Positions 53,159-60,401 of a stretch of DNA of 64,000 nt are shown one piece after another (position 1 is the first letter of the stretch; the number at the start of each line of letters is the position of its first letter). Below the pieces are notes generated by a model. It was not told where the DNA came from. It saw only the letters and a program-made list of their open reading frames with translations, and did no database searches. A program made the position numbers and the translations under genes. This stretch comes from Massilia eurypsychrophila. GTDB lineage: Bacteria > Pseudomonadota > Gammaproteobacteria > Burkholderiales > Burkholderiaceae_D. The stretch lies in assembly GCF_002760655.1 (NCBI RefSeq), contig NZ_PDOC01000004.1, positions 310,001 through 374,000 of the forward strand. Reading direction: 5' to 3'.

Positions 53159-53704
53159 ATGTTGAATCGAGTCGTTGCAGTGACCGCGCTGGCGGTCGGC
53201 GGGATGATGCTGTCCAAGCAGCTCAAGAAAAACCGCAATTCCCAAGGCACCTCGTCGATTGAAGAATCGTGCGAGATCAACGTGCCGGTCAGCACCGCTT
53301 ACAACCAGTGGACCCAGTTCGAGGAGTTTCCGCAGTTCATGGAAAACGTGCTCGAAGTGCGTCAGCTGGATGATCGGCACCTGCACTGGCGCGCAACGGT
53401 AGCCGGGGAAGAAAAGGAATGGGACGCCGAGATCACCGAGCAGGTGCCGGATAAGCGCATCGCCTGGCGCAGTGTCACGGGCGCGCGCAACGGTGGCGTC
53501 GTCAGCTTCCACAAGCTGTCCGACAACGCTTGCAGGATCATGCTGAAAATCGAGTATGAGCCCGAAGGCACGATGGAAAAACTCGGTGATGCGATGGGCG
53601 CGGTGCGCATGCAGGCACGCAGCAGCCTGCAGCGCTTCAAGGAACTACTCGAGAAGCGCGGCAGCGAAACTGGCGCCTGGCGCGGTCAGATCGCCCAGCA
53701 CTAA
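53159..53704 (+). CDS. SRPBCC family (polyketide cyclase-like) protein
   Basis: A 181-residue protein. The N-terminal hydrophobic stretch MLNRVVAVTALAVGGMMLSKQLKK is membrane-associated or signal-like. A START/SRPBCC domain follows (SIEESCEINVPVSTAYNQWTQFEEFPQFMENVLEVRQLDDRHLHWRATVAGEEKEWDAEITEQVPDKRIAW, then GGVVSFHKLSDNACRIMLKIEY). Such proteins bind hydrophobic ligands; the ligand here is unknown. The ending KRGSETGAWRGQIAQH is polar. AGGAGA lies before the ATG. Confidence 0.82.
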   Translation: MLNRVVAVTALAVGGMMLSKQLKKNRNSQGTSSIEESCEINVPVSTAYNQWTQFEEFPQFMENVLEVRQLDDRHLHWRATVAGEEKEWDAEITEQVPDKRIAWRSVTGARNGGVVSFHKLSDNACRIMLKIEYEPEGTMEKLGDAMGAVRMQARSSLQRFKELLEKRGSETGAWRGQIAQH

Positions 53705-53737
53705 GGCAGTACACGGGCACGTCCGGAAAGCGGGCGA

Positions 53738-54181
53738 TCAGTTCACCGACGGCCCGATTGCGGTTTTCGTCACCACCATGGCGAGTTCGCAACCGGGCGT
53801 GCCGGTTTCCTCCACCTTGACCGTGGCCGTTGAGCCGAGGTGAGCGACCATCACCGGGTGCGCGGGCTTCGTTCTGCCGCACTCGACGGTGCCTTCGAGC
53901 CGGACCGTTTGCTTGCCGGCCGGCGTCAGCACGAACGACGCCATCATTTTCGCGCCCTTGTCGTCTAGCATCACCTTGAACGGCTCGCCGGCGCGCGCAC
54001 GTACTGTCGGCGCCGCTTTGCTGGTGGGCGTGGTGAAGGTCATGGCAATGTCGTACGTCTCGGGGACCGATTGCGCCTGCACCGGCAAGGCGATGAAGCC
54101 ACCGGCAGCGACGGCGGCGGCGACCAGAACACGGCAGGCAGAGCGCCGTGCGGCGCCAGGTTGGGACAGAAGCATCGTCAT
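53738..54181 (-). CDS. Hypothetical exported protein
   Basis: A 147-residue protein with a signal peptide: MTMLLSQPGAARRSACRVLVAAAVAAGGFIALPVQAQ. The mature part, VPETYDIAMTFTTPTSKAAPTVRARAGEPFKVMLDDKGAKMMASFVLTPAGKQTVRLEGTVECGRTKPAHPVMVAHLGSTATVKVEETGTPGCELAMVVTKT, is a beta-rich domain with two cysteines. I recognise no family. It lies 99 bases after the stop of the BlaR1-like gene on the same strand, so it may be co-transcribed with it. GGGGA lies before ATG 54181; an ATG at 54175 is also possible. Confidence 0.65.
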   Translation of the reverse strand: MTMLLSQPGAARRSACRVLVAAAVAAGGFIALPVQAQSVPETYDIAMTFTTPTSKAAPTVRARAGEPFKVMLDDKGAKMMASFVLTPAGKQTVRLEGTVECGRTKPAHPVMVAHLGSTATVKVEETGTPGCELAMVVTKTAIGPSVN

Positions 54182-54280
54182 CAGGGGTTCCCCATCATCG
54201 CCCGTTGGTGGGCGTGGAAATATCGATCCGACCATCATACCTGACCAGACCGCCCTGACAACGAGCCGCGACGTCGATGC

Positions 54281-56071
54281 TTAAGCGGCTGGCGCGGGCG
54301 CGGCCAGGCCCTTCGCCATCGCGTCGCGGATCAGGGCGCGCATTGTCCTTTCGGCGACGCGTGCCTCGGCGTCGATCTGCTTGCCGAGCACGTCCATTTT
54401 TTTGCCGAGCGAATCCATCGGCTTGCCGGCATCTTCCATCTGGCGCCCGAGCTCGGCCATCGGCGCGTTCGTCTGGCGTGCTTCCTCGCGCGACAGCGCG
54501 TCTGACTGTTGCTCCATCTGCCGGCCGAGCATACGCATCTGCTTGCCGAGTTCATCCATCTTGCGATTCAGCGTCTCGCGCTGCGCGGAATCGGCCCGCT
54601 CCATGTCGCGTCCCAGTTTTTCCATCTGGCGGCCAAGCCGCTCCTGGTCGCGTCCGAGCGCCTCGACCGCGCGCTCGCTGTGCCGCCGCTGGCCGCGTCC
54701 GGCCTGTTCAGCCTGCCGGCCTTCGCGCTCCATCTGGCGGCCGAGTGATTCCATCACCTTGCCGTGCTGCTCCATCTCCCGGCCGAAGACGTCCATCTCG
54801 TCGCCGAGACGCTCCACCGGCGCCCACGCATCGACGACCTTTGCCAGCACCGCGGGGTCACTCACCACGTAGGCTTTGCCGGCGTCGCGGAACCACAGGA
54901 ATTGGCCGGGAATCGCGCGCTTGGCGGCGGCAATCGCTTTCCAGTCAGAACTACTGCCGCTGCCCTGGGTGCCGCGCTCCCCGGGCCGCACCAGCGCATA
55001 TGCCTGCTCGGTGCCACCGCGCACCGAGATCGTCTTTTCGGTTCTTGGCTGTGGCGACGGCGACGGCTGCGCATTGGCGTAGAAGGCGGCGCAGGCGCAG
55101 GCCAGGCCGAGGATGGGCAGCGCCATCTTCCAGTGCAACGGTTCGGATTCGGGACGGACCAGGCGTTTGATGCGATTCATGAGATTTCCTCCGTGTGCCG
55201 CGTGGGCGAGTTGAGGGGTGGTGGAAAGCTGGAAACGGTCCAGCTCGGATAAGGCCAGCGCCAGGCGCCGCGGTTCGCCCAGCACGCCCGCGGCGAGGTC
55301 ATCGGCGACCTGTTCGCGTTCGAGCCGGATGCGTTTCGACAGCCACCAGACGGCGGGGTGGTAGAACAGCACGACTTCGATCGCGCTCTGCACCAGGTTG
55401 ACCAGGTAGTCGTGGCGGCGGATGTGGGCCAGTTCGTGCGCCAGCAAGGCTTCGAGCAGATGGACCGGCATGCCGCTCGCGACCGACGCCGGCAGCAAGA
55501 TGACCGGGCGCCACCAGCCGGCGGTGAGCGGGCCAGGCACATCGTCGACCAGCCCGAGCCGCACCGGACGATTGATGCCGAAGCGCTCAGCGAGCTGTTG
55601 CACCCTGCCCTGCCACGCCGGGTCGGGACGGCAATTGGCGGGATGGCTCAGGCGCCGCACCCACAGCAGGCCGAGCAGCATGCGCAGCGCCAGCGCGCCT
55701 GCGCCGGCCGACCACAGCAGCATGACCAGCGGCAGGCGCGACTGCAATGCTTGTTCCCACAGCGCCAGGCGGGCGCCGGCCAGCGCCGCGGGGGCGTCGG
55801 TCGCTGCGGCGAGCGGGACGGCAAGGGCCAGCGGCATCAGGCTGGTGGTGGCGGAGTCGGCGTCGAAGATGCGCTGCAAGGTGCCGGCCAGCGGCAACGC
55901 CGCGCACAGCAGCAGGGCGGCGCAGGCAACGGCGTAACGAGTTTGCGGACGGGCACTGCGCAGCAGGCCCAGCAGCAGCGCGGCACCCCATCCGACCAGC
56001 AGGCCCTGCCAGACGAAATCGAGCAGCGCCCACGCCAGGCTGGGTACCACTGCCGGCAGCAGCGCGTTCAT
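54281..56071 (-). CDS. BlaR1-like M56 membrane metallopeptidase with long coiled-coil tail
   Basis: A 596-residue protein. Four helices surround the zinc protease domain (HELAH at about 212-216, third ligand region EREQVADDLA near 250-260). A helix MALPILGLACACAAFYANAQ follows and puts the rest outside. The C-terminal 160 residues (about 430-590) are a heptad-like array of LGRQMEx units (for example SLGRQME, RLGRQME, KLGRDME, ELGKQMR, VLGKQID), so a long coiled coil replaces the penicillin-binding sensor of BlaR1. Its usual BlaI/MecI/CopY-type repressor gene is absent upstream; operator-like repeats remain there. Confidence 0.85.
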   Translation of the reverse strand: MNALLPAVVPSLAWALLDFVWQGLLVGWGAALLLGLLRSARPQTRYAVACAALLLCAALPLAGTLQRIFDADSATTSLMPLALAVPLAAATDAPAALAGARLALWEQALQSRLPLVMLLWSAGAGALALRMLLGLLWVRRLSHPANCRPDPAWQGRVQQLAERFGINRPVRLGLVDDVPGPLTAGWWRPVILLPASVASGMPVHLLEALLAHELAHIRRHDYLVNLVQSAIEVVLFYHPAVWWLSKRIRLEREQVADDLAAGVLGEPRRLALALSELDRFQLSTTPQLAHAAHGGNLMNRIKRLVRPESEPLHWKMALPILGLACACAAFYANAQPSPSPQPRTEKTISVRGGTEQAYALVRPGERGTQGSGSSSDWKAIAAAKRAIPGQFLWFRDAGKAYVVSDPAVLAKVVDAWAPVERLGDEMDVFGREMEQHGKVMESLGRQMEREGRQAEQAGRGQRRHSERAVEALGRDQERLGRQMEKLGRDMERADSAQRETLNRKMDELGKQMRMLGRQMEQQSDALSREEARQTNAPMAELGRQMEDAGKPMDSLGKKMDVLGKQIDAEARVAERTMRALIRDAMAKGLAAPAPAA

Positions 56072-56120
56072 CGGGTAATTCCTGGGTGTGGCAGGTTCAT
56101 GCGATCTCCATGTCGTGGAA

Positions 56121-56166
56121 GTAGAATAAAATATCTAGAACAAAAAGTCTAGAAGTTTTTTTCTAC
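56121..56166 (-). promoter_or_regulatory. Operator-like TAGAA repeats upstream of the M56 peptidase gene
   Basis: TAGAA occurs at 56122, 56136 and 56150, exactly 14 bases apart, and its reverse complement TTCTA at 56161. Two of these are TCTAGA palindromes (56134-56139, 56148-56153), and GTAGAA/TTCTAC (56121-56126, 56161-56166) form an outer pair. The array is AT-rich and about 50 bases upstream of the M56 start. Dyads of this kind suit a BlaI/MecI-type dimer, but the exact TACA/TGTA form of those operators is not seen. The rest of 56167-56295 holds nothing recognisable. Confidence 0.45.
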
Positions 56167-56295
56167 TTGCGCTGGCAGCGCGACAGGATGGAGACTAGAC
56201 GTGAACTGGGGAGTGGGAAAGCGACGTGCGACGGATCGCAAAAACTGAGGGGTGGGTGGCTTGATTGACACGGCTAGACCGCGCTCGCCGGCGCC

Positions 56296-56321
56296 GTCAT
56301 CCTCGCGCAGCGGGGATGACG
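56296..56321. repeat. Palindromic repeat, family 2 copy 2
   Basis: GTCATCCTCGCG-CAGCG (56296-56312) then GGGATGACG shows the family 2 core with one base missing (no A in GACAGCG). The ends CGTCATCC / GGATGACG form an inverted repeat. It lies 22 bases after the stop of the formaldehyde dehydrogenase gene on the minus strand. Confidence 0.55.
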
Positions 56322-56343
56322 TTGGTTTCTGGCGATTTCTGCG

Positions 56344-57450
56344 TTAGAAAATGACGACCGAGCGGATTGACTCGCCGCTCTTCATCAGGTCGAAGCCTTC
56401 GTTGATCCGTTCGAGCGGCAGGCGGTGCGTGATCAGGTCGTCGATGTTGATCTTGCCGTCCATGTACCAGTCGACAATTTTCGGCACGTCGGTGCGGCCG
56501 CGCGCGCCGCCAAACGCCGAACCCTTCCACACGCGTCCGGTCACCAGCTGGAACGGCCGCGTCGAGATCTCCGCCCCGCCCGGCGCCACGCCGATGATGA
56601 TCGACTGGCCCCAGCCCTTGTGGCAGCACTCGAGCGACTGGCGCATCGTGGTGGTGTTGCCGATGCACTCGAAGCTGTAGTCGGCGCCGCCGTCGGTCAG
56701 GCTGATGATGTCGTCGACGACGTTCTCGGTGGTGGTCGGATTGACGAAGTGGGTCATGCCGAACTTGCGCGCCATCTCCTCGCGGGCAGGATTGATGTCG
56801 ACGCCGATGATCTTGTCGGCGCCGACCATGCGCGCGGCCTGGATGACGTTCAGGCCGATGCCGCCGAGGCCGAACACGACGACATTGGCGCCGGCTTCCA
56901 CGTTGGCCGTAAACAGCACCGCGCCGACGCCGGTGGTGACGCCGCAGCCGATGTAGCAGATCTTGTCGAACGGCGCGTCCGAGCGCACCTTGGCCAGCGC
57001 GATTTCCGGCACCACGATGTAGTTCGAGAACGTCGACGTGCCCATGTAGTGATGGATCGGCTTGCCGCCGATCGAGAAGCGGCTGGTGCCGTCCGGCATC
57101 AGGCCGCGGCCCTGGGTCGAGCGGATTGCCTGGCACAGGTTGGTCTTGCGCGACAGGCAGAATTTGCACTGGCGGCATTCCGGCGTGTACAGCGGAATGA
57201 CATGGTCGTCGCGGCGCAGGCTGGTGACGCCCGGGCCGACATCGACGACGATGCCGGCGCCCTCATGGCCGAGGATGGCCGGAAAGATGCCTTCCGGATC
57301 GGCGCCGGACAAAGTGAAATAGTCGGTGTGGCAAATGCCGGTCGCCTTGATCTCGACCAGCACCTCGCCTGCCTTCGGACCTTCCAGTTCGACTTCTTCG
57401 ATCGTCAGCGGCTGGCCCGCTTTCCATGCTATCGCTGCCCTGGTTTTCAT
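56344..57450 (-). CDS. frmA: S-(hydroxymethyl)glutathione dehydrogenase / class III alcohol dehydrogenase
   Basis: A 368-residue zinc alcohol dehydrogenase that oxidises the glutathione adduct of formaldehyde and also reduces S-nitrosoglutathione. Catalytic zinc: IKATGICHTDYFTLSGADPEGIFPAILGHEGAGIV. Structural zinc: PECRQCKFCLSRKTNLC. GCGVTTGVGAVLFTANVEAGANVVVFGLGGIGLNVIQAARMVGADKIIGVDI is the NAD-binding fold. VAPGGAEISTRPFQLVTGRVWKGSAFGGARGRTDVPKIV is class III-specific. GGAA lies before ATG 57450. No frmR repressor or frmB hydrolase is adjacent. Confidence 0.96.
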   Translation of the reverse strand: MKTRAAIAWKAGQPLTIEEVELEGPKAGEVLVEIKATGICHTDYFTLSGADPEGIFPAILGHEGAGIVVDVGPGVTSLRRDDHVIPLYTPECRQCKFCLSRKTNLCQAIRSTQGRGLMPDGTSRFSIGGKPIHHYMGTSTFSNYIVVPEIALAKVRSDAPFDKICYIGCGVTTGVGAVLFTANVEAGANVVVFGLGGIGLNVIQAARMVGADKIIGVDINPAREEMARKFGMTHFVNPTTTENVVDDIISLTDGGADYSFECIGNTTTMRQSLECCHKGWGQSIIIGVAPGGAEISTRPFQLVTGRVWKGSAFGGARGRTDVPKIVDWYMDGKINIDDLITHRLPLERINEGFDLMKSGESIRSVVIF

Positions 57451-57508
57451 GCTGCTTCCGTGTCTGTGTAAAGTGCCTTCATGATAACAGCGACGGGCGC
57501 GATCCGTG

Positions 57509-57907
<399 letters not shown>

Positions 57908-57908
57908 C

Positions 57909-58394
57909 TCAGTCTCCTGCGCAAGTTGGGGTGGCGATGCCGAGCAGCTTGGCGATCGTGGTCCACAGCTGGCGCGGCGTGGCCCATGGCTTGGCCAGGT
58001 ACACGCCGGATCGCTCGCGCCAGGCCGGCTGGCGCGCCGAATACACCAGCAGTGGAACGGCGCTCAGCGCCGGCAGCAGGTCGGCCGCATTGCCGTCTGG
58101 CAGGTCGGGGTCGATGACGACGGCCGAAAAGATCTGCTGGCGCAGCAGCTGGCGCGCACCGGCGAGCGTTTGCACGTGGGTCACGCGCGCTTCCGGCGTC
58201 AGCAGCGCGGCCAGGTTCTGCGCCGAGCCACTGTCGCGGTCGATGTGCAAGATGTGCGGCACAGCGGGGCCGGCGCGCTCGGTTGGCTCGGCAACAGAGG
58301 CGGCGGCGGCGCCAGGAACGGCGGTGTCGCCCAGCGGCGCCGTCGCGATGCCGCGCCCGTGCATGCGGTTTAAGAATATTTCAGTCGATTTCAT
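57909..58394 (-). CDS. Receiver-like domain protein with disordered N-terminus
   Basis: A 161-residue protein. The first 45 residues are low-complexity. The rest looks like a receiver: ILHIDRDSGSAQNLAALLTPEARVTHVQTLAGARQLLRQQIFSAVVIDPDLPDGNAADLLPAL, D95 as phosphorylation site, S119 in PLLVYSARQ, K135 in YLAKPWATP. The acidic pocket is reduced to DRD. It may be a normal or degenerate regulator. AAGG lies 8 bases before ATG 58394. The downstream gene is the single-domain regulator at 57509. Confidence 0.7.
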   Translation of the reverse strand: MKSTEIFLNRMHGRGIATAPLGDTAVPGAAAASVAEPTERAGPAVPHILHIDRDSGSAQNLAALLTPEARVTHVQTLAGARQLLRQQIFSAVVIDPDLPDGNAADLLPALSAVPLLVYSARQPAWRERSGVYLAKPWATPRQLWTTIAKLLGIATPTCAGD

Positions 58395-58698
58395 GCCGAC
58401 ATCCTTCAGAGTACCAATACGATTGACATCCGGAGGCGTACGCGTGCGCGTGGCGCGACGAATAGGCAGTTCCGGAAATGGGATCGGCGGAGCGGGGCCG
58501 GCAACTTGAGTCGGCCGCAGGGGGAAGGCGGCGCTGGCAAAGCGTGTAACGGGCAGCGATGTGAGGCAGAGTTACAGATCGGGGCAATTCATGGAATTCC
58601 CGTGGGGCAAGTATAACCCAGGAATGCGCCGCACACGTGCGGCGCACCATTTAAATTTAATGGCCAGGCCGGCAATATTGCCCGGCCGGGCCAGCGCC
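58395..58698. other. Gap between receiver-domain genes, with hairpin
   Basis: About 300 bases. A hairpin TGCGCCGCAC-AC-GTGCGGCGCA lies at 58625-58646, and a second looser inverted repeat (GCCGGCAATATTGCCCGGC) lies next to the ANTAR gene stop, so this end looks like a transcript end for the ANTAR gene. No gene is seen. Confidence 0.5.
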
Positions 58699-59334
58699 CT
58701 ACTTCGGCGTCTTGACGCGGCTGGCGAAGCCGCCATTCAGGCTGTTGAGCACTTCTTCGGCGGCCAGCAGCTGGTCGGCCACCTCGTTGATCTTGCGCCG
58801 GCTCGAGCGCGCATGGTCGCGCAGCACTTCGAAGGCCGTGTTGCGGTCGGTATGAAAGCGCCCCATCAGAAGGCCGACCGCCAGGCTCGTTTCGCGCCCG
58901 GCCGCGAGCGCCGCGTTGAGGTTCACTTCGGTGCGGCGCAACTGGCGGATCTCGTCGGCGCGCGCCAGGCTCGCTTCGAACGCCGGCATCAGGCGCGCGG
59001 CGTCGACCGGCTTGACGACGAAGCCGACCGCGCCGTAGGTGGCCGCCTGGCGGGCGACGTCGCCATCGACATTGGCCGACAGGAACATGAACGGCACCGA
59101 CGTGTTCTCTTGCAGGTGGCGCGCCAGTTCCATGCCGGACATGCCGGGCATGGTGATGTCGAGCAGCGCCATGTCGGGTTCGCGCGCTTCGATACGGCGG
59201 ATGGCTTCGGCCGCGGAGTTGGCACACACCGTTTCATAGCCGGCATGGCCAAGGATGGTGGCAAGGAACTCGAGCAGCAGGGTGTCGTCATCGACGAGCA
59301 GGATCAAGCGTTTGGCGTGGGTGGCTGTGGTCAT
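58699..59334 (-). CDS. Response regulator with ANTAR RNA-binding domain
   Basis: A 211-residue regulator. Receiver domain 1-125: acidic DDD (15-17), phosphorylated D59 in MALLDITMPGMSG, S86 in FMFLSANVDGD, K108 in GFVVKPVDAARL. A coiled-coil linker (LARADEIRQLRRTEVNLNAAL) joins the ANTAR domain, roughly 145-205: SLAVGLLMGRFHTDRNTAFEVLRDHARSSRRKINEVADQLLAAEEVL. ANTAR proteins bind paired hairpins in nascent RNA and prevent termination, as AmiR and NasR do. ATG 59334 is chosen; a TTG at 59352 is possible. No amide or nitrate genes are next to it. Confidence 0.92.
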   Translation of the reverse strand: MTTATHAKRLILLVDDDTLLLEFLATILGHAGYETVCANSAAEAIRRIEAREPDMALLDITMPGMSGMELARHLQENTSVPFMFLSANVDGDVARQAATYGAVGFVVKPVDAARLMPAFEASLARADEIRQLRRTEVNLNAALAAGRETSLAVGLLMGRFHTDRNTAFEVLRDHARSSRRKINEVADQLLAAEEVLNSLNGGFASRVKTPK

Positions 59335-59426
59335 TTTTGAGGATACAGTCAAAGTCCGGATGGAAAATAATTATACGGTGTGCGCGGCGGCCCGGGCATT
59401 TATCCGTTTGCAGGCGAGTTCGTCGC

Positions 59427-60050
59427 TCACGGCATGCCGTTGGCGCAGAACCTGGCGAAGCCGGCACGCGCGCTCAGGCGCTGGTAGTACGCGGCCAGCG
59501 CGGCATATGCCGGTCGCTCTAGCGGCGTCATCAGCCAGCGGTTGATCGACAGGCCCAGCACGATATCGGCTACGGTGAAATCATCCGCGGCAACGAAGGC
59601 GCCGGTCGTGGCGACGCGCTGGTCGAGGATGCCGAGCAGCCGGTTCCAGCTGGCGCAGCTGGCCGCCACCTGGCGCTCATCGGCGTGGGCGGCGCTGCGC
59701 CGCACCAGCGCCATGAACGCGTAGCGCCAGGCAGTGTTGAGCTCGGTTGCCTGCCAGTCCATCCATTGCTCGACGAGTGCGCGCCGGCGTGGCGCCGCCG
59801 GCAGCAATACGCCGTCGCCGTACTCTGCGCACAGGTAGCGGCAGATCGTGTTCGATTCCCACAGCACGGTGGCGTCATCGACGAGCACCGGCACCATCTT
59901 ATTCGGGTTAAGCGCAAGGAATTGTGGCGCATCGGTCGCAAGCTCGCCGTCGCCCCACGCTTCCAACTGGTACGGCAAGTTCAGTTCGGCGCAAGTCCAC
60001 AGCACCTTGCGCACGTTGATCGAGGTCGGCTTTCCTAGAATTTTCAGCAT
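59427..60050 (-). CDS. Glutathione S-transferase family protein
   Basis: A 207-residue GST. The thioredoxin-like N-terminal domain (MLKILGKPTSINVRKVLWTCAELNLPYQLEAWG) has a serine in the catalytic loop; NPNKMVPVLVDDATVLWESNTICRYLCAEYGD binds glutathione. The all-helical domain ends VAADDFTVADIVLGLSINRWLMTPLERPAYAALAAYYQRL. The substrate is unknown. The upstream side is filled by the family 1 repeat cluster before valS, so its promoter must lie in or next to that cluster. Confidence 0.9.
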   Translation of the reverse strand: MLKILGKPTSINVRKVLWTCAELNLPYQLEAWGDGELATDAPQFLALNPNKMVPVLVDDATVLWESNTICRYLCAEYGDGVLLPAAPRRRALVEQWMDWQATELNTAWRYAFMALVRRSAAHADERQVAASCASWNRLLGILDQRVATTGAFVAADDFTVADIVLGLSINRWLMTPLERPAYAALAAYYQRLSARAGFARFCANGMP

Positions 60051-60076
60051 GAAACATTGTGCCGCAAATCCTTGCT

Positions 60077-60318
60077 GGGGTCACTTGCTGGGGTCAGGTC
60101 TGACATTCGGACATCTTGGTGGGGTCAGGTCTGACATTCGGACATTTATAGCGAACTGGCCCCTTGAAACCAATACCGATCAACAATTTTCACCGGCTTT
60201 AACGGTCGCGCTTGCCCAATGCGGACCGAATTTGTCCGAATGTCAGACCTGACCCCAGGTTTTTGTCCGAATGTCAGACCTGACCCCAGCTTTCTATCCG
60301 ATTGTCAGACCTGCCCCC
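60077..60318. repeat. Family 1 repeat cluster upstream of valS (two forward, three reverse arms)
   Basis: Forward arms: 60090-60114 and 60121-60147 (GGGGTCAGGTCTGACATTCG then GACAT), plus a broken GGGGTCA at 60077. Reverse arms: 60231-60256, 60263-60286 and 60295-60318 (the last with changes). Two reverse arms are followed by T-runs (GGTTTTT at 60259; GCTTTCT at 60289). Any forward arm can pair with any reverse arm over an 80-150 base loop. The whole divergent gap between the GST and valS starts is 351 bases, and the unique part 60148-60230 shows nothing else. Confidence 0.88.
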
Positions 60319-60401
60319 CGCGAAAAGAGCCGGGGCCGGCGGCGCAACGTCAGCCCCTGTCATCTATAATGTTTGTTTTCTCCAAATGCCCAGCCCACAC
60401 C

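Noticed and set aside
56121-56166. Fur- or LexA-type box
   Set aside because: The TAGAA/TCTAGA dyads with a 14-base period fit neither consensus.
60219-60401. N-terminal extension of ValS
   Set aside because: The frame is open only because it passes through the palindromic repeats; the family N-terminus [16 protein letters not shown] begins at 60402.
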